From: Bordetella parapertussis
Lineage (GTDB): Bacteria > Pseudomonadota > Gammaproteobacteria > Burkholderiales > SG8-41
Assembly: GCA_945870465.1 (NCBI GenBank)
Contig: CAMBSS010000227.1
Span: forward strand, 1 to 5,850
DNA length: 5,850 nucleotides
Direction of reading: 5' to 3'
The translations under genes were made by a program, and so were the position numbers. Under the pieces are notes generated by a model, which made no database searches, was not told the origin of the DNA, and saw nothing but the letters and a program-made list of their open reading frames with translations. The first letter of the stretch is position 1; each line of letters begins with the position of its first letter. Of this stretch, positions 5,090 through 5,850 are shown one piece after another.

Positions 5090-5850
5090 CCGCAAGTTTT
5101 GCGCTGGTGACTACCTTCGCCCACTTCGCGAGTTCTTCGTTATAGCGCGCCTTGAATTCGGCGGGCGGAGTACCCGCGGGTTCCACGCCGACCGCATTCC
5201 AGCGTTCGCGCATGTCGGGCGCCTGCATGATGCGGATGGCGTCGGCGGCGATTTTTGCGAGCACCGGCTTGGGTGTGCCGCGCGGCGCGAACAATCCGTA
5301 CCACACGTCGACTTCGTAACCCGGCAGCCCGGCTTCGATGACCGTCGGCACGTCGGGCATTTGCGTCGAGCGCTTGAGTCCGCTGGTGGCCAGCGCCTTG
5401 ACCTTGCCGGCCTTGATCATCGGCAGTTGCACCGGGATGCCGCCGAAGTAGACCGACATCTGGCCGCCGATCAGGTCATTCAGCGCCTGCGGCCCGCTCT
5501 TGTACGGCACGTGCACGATATCGACGCCGGCGAGCAGTTTGAAAAGCTCGCCCGCCATCTGGTCCGAACTGCCGCTGCCGCCGCCCGAGCCGAACGTCAA
5601 TATTCCGGGCTTCGCCTTGGCGAGCGCGATCAGGTCTTTAATCGAATTGACCGGCGATGACGGGCTTACGCTCACCGCGTTGTTGCGCGACGAGAGCTGG
5701 GTGACGGGTTCGAAATCGCGCAACGCATCGTATGGCAGTTTTCGGTAATAGGCCGGCGCGATTGCGAACGAGCTCGATGCGAACAACACTGTATAGCCGT
5801 CGGGCGCTGATTTCGCCACCAGGTCGGCGCCGATATTGCCGCCCGCGCCG
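5082..5850 (-). CDS. Tripartite tricarboxylate transporter (Bug-type) periplasmic substrate-binding protein, C-terminal part
   Basis: The gene enters from the right edge already in frame, so the N-terminus, including the expected signal peptide, is missing. The visible 255 residues begin GAGGNIGADLVAKSAPDGYT, the strongly conserved segment that in full proteins (about 320-330 residues) lies roughly 65-70 residues from the start. Further family marks are FASSSFAIAPAYYRKLPYD, TFGSGGGSGSSDQMAGELFK, IVHVPYKSGPQALNDLIGGQ and the PTVIEAGLPGYEVDVWYGL stretch. The end ELAKWAKVVTSAKLAAD is typical. Such proteins capture carboxylates or related small acids in the periplasm, either for a TctAB-type permease or, more often in Burkholderiales, as orphans. 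The GTG at 5819 is an internal valine codon, not a start. The ligand cannot be predicted, although the nearby MmgE/PrpD enzyme suggests a di- or tricarboxylic acid. The stop lies 31 bases beyond the end of the convergent DUF445 remnant. Confidence 0.94.
   Translation of the reverse strand, partial: GAGGNIGADLVAKSAPDGYTVLFASSSFAIAPAYYRKLPYDALRDFEPVTQLSSRNNAVSVSPSSPVNSIKDLIALAKAKPGILTFGSGGGSGSSDQMAGELFKLLAGVDIVHVPYKSGPQALNDLIGGQMSVYFGGIPVQLPMIKAGKVKALATSGLKRSTQMPDVPTVIEAGLPGYEVDVWYGLFAPRGTPKPVLAKIAADAIRIMQAPDMRERWNAVGVEPAGTPPAEFKARYNEELAKWAKVVTSAKLAAD

Noticed and set aside
5817..5819. GTG at 5819 as start of the binding-protein gene
   Set aside because: The frame stays open to the window edge and reads the conserved GAGGNIGADL segment upstream, so this is an internal valine and the gene is truncated by the window.

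Overview
The window is GC-rich, tightly packed proteobacterial chromosome. The gene set suggests a betaproteobacterium, most likely Burkholderiales. The grounds are a cbb3-oxidase copper ATPase preceded by an FNR/ANR-type site, an MmgE/PrpD family enzyme, and a tripartite-tricarboxylate (Bug-type) binding protein, a family greatly expanded in that order. The taxonomic call is inference from gene content, because no rRNA or other marker is present.

Layout. Positions 1-2870 hold a leftward three-gene block read ccoI -> ccoS -> hemerythrin-domain gene (the last cut by the window edge), with gaps of 6 and 10 bases, so almost certainly one transcript. CcoI is a complete P1B-type copper ATPase and CcoS a complete 51-residue assembly protein; both serve maturation of cbb3 cytochrome c oxidase. 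The cbb3 structural genes do not follow ccoS here: a small putative di-iron protein takes that place. Positions 2871-3056 are a divergent intergenic region. It holds a perfect TTGAT-N4-ATCAA FNR/ANR/FixK box, set at class II distance (-41.5) from a plausible -10 for ccoI. A short GC-rich hairpin lies just before the rightward gene.

Positions 3057-4484 encode a complete 475-residue MmgE/PrpD family protein on the plus strand. Immediately after its stop (4485-5050) lies the wreck of a DUF445 (YjiN-like) membrane protein gene. Its start is missing, a large internal part is deleted, and two frame changes break it, yet the conserved N-terminal and C-terminal family signatures are still readable. 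Positions 5082-5850 hold the C-terminal 255 residues of a Bug-type periplasmic solute-binding protein on the minus strand, running off the window edge.

How the genes fit together: the left half is a micro-oxic respiration module (copper supply to cbb3 oxidase, oxygen-responsive control, and a possible O2/NO/iron-related hemerythrin protein). The right half looks like carboxylic-acid metabolism (MmgE/PrpD enzyme and a solute-binding protein for organic acids), separated by a decayed gene. I saw no RNA gene, CRISPR array, insertion sequence or phage element. No obviously new system is present. The most interesting points are the hemerythrin gene in the cco operon, the FNR promoter architecture, the DKTGM variant of the CcoI phosphorylation loop, and the degraded DUF445 locus.
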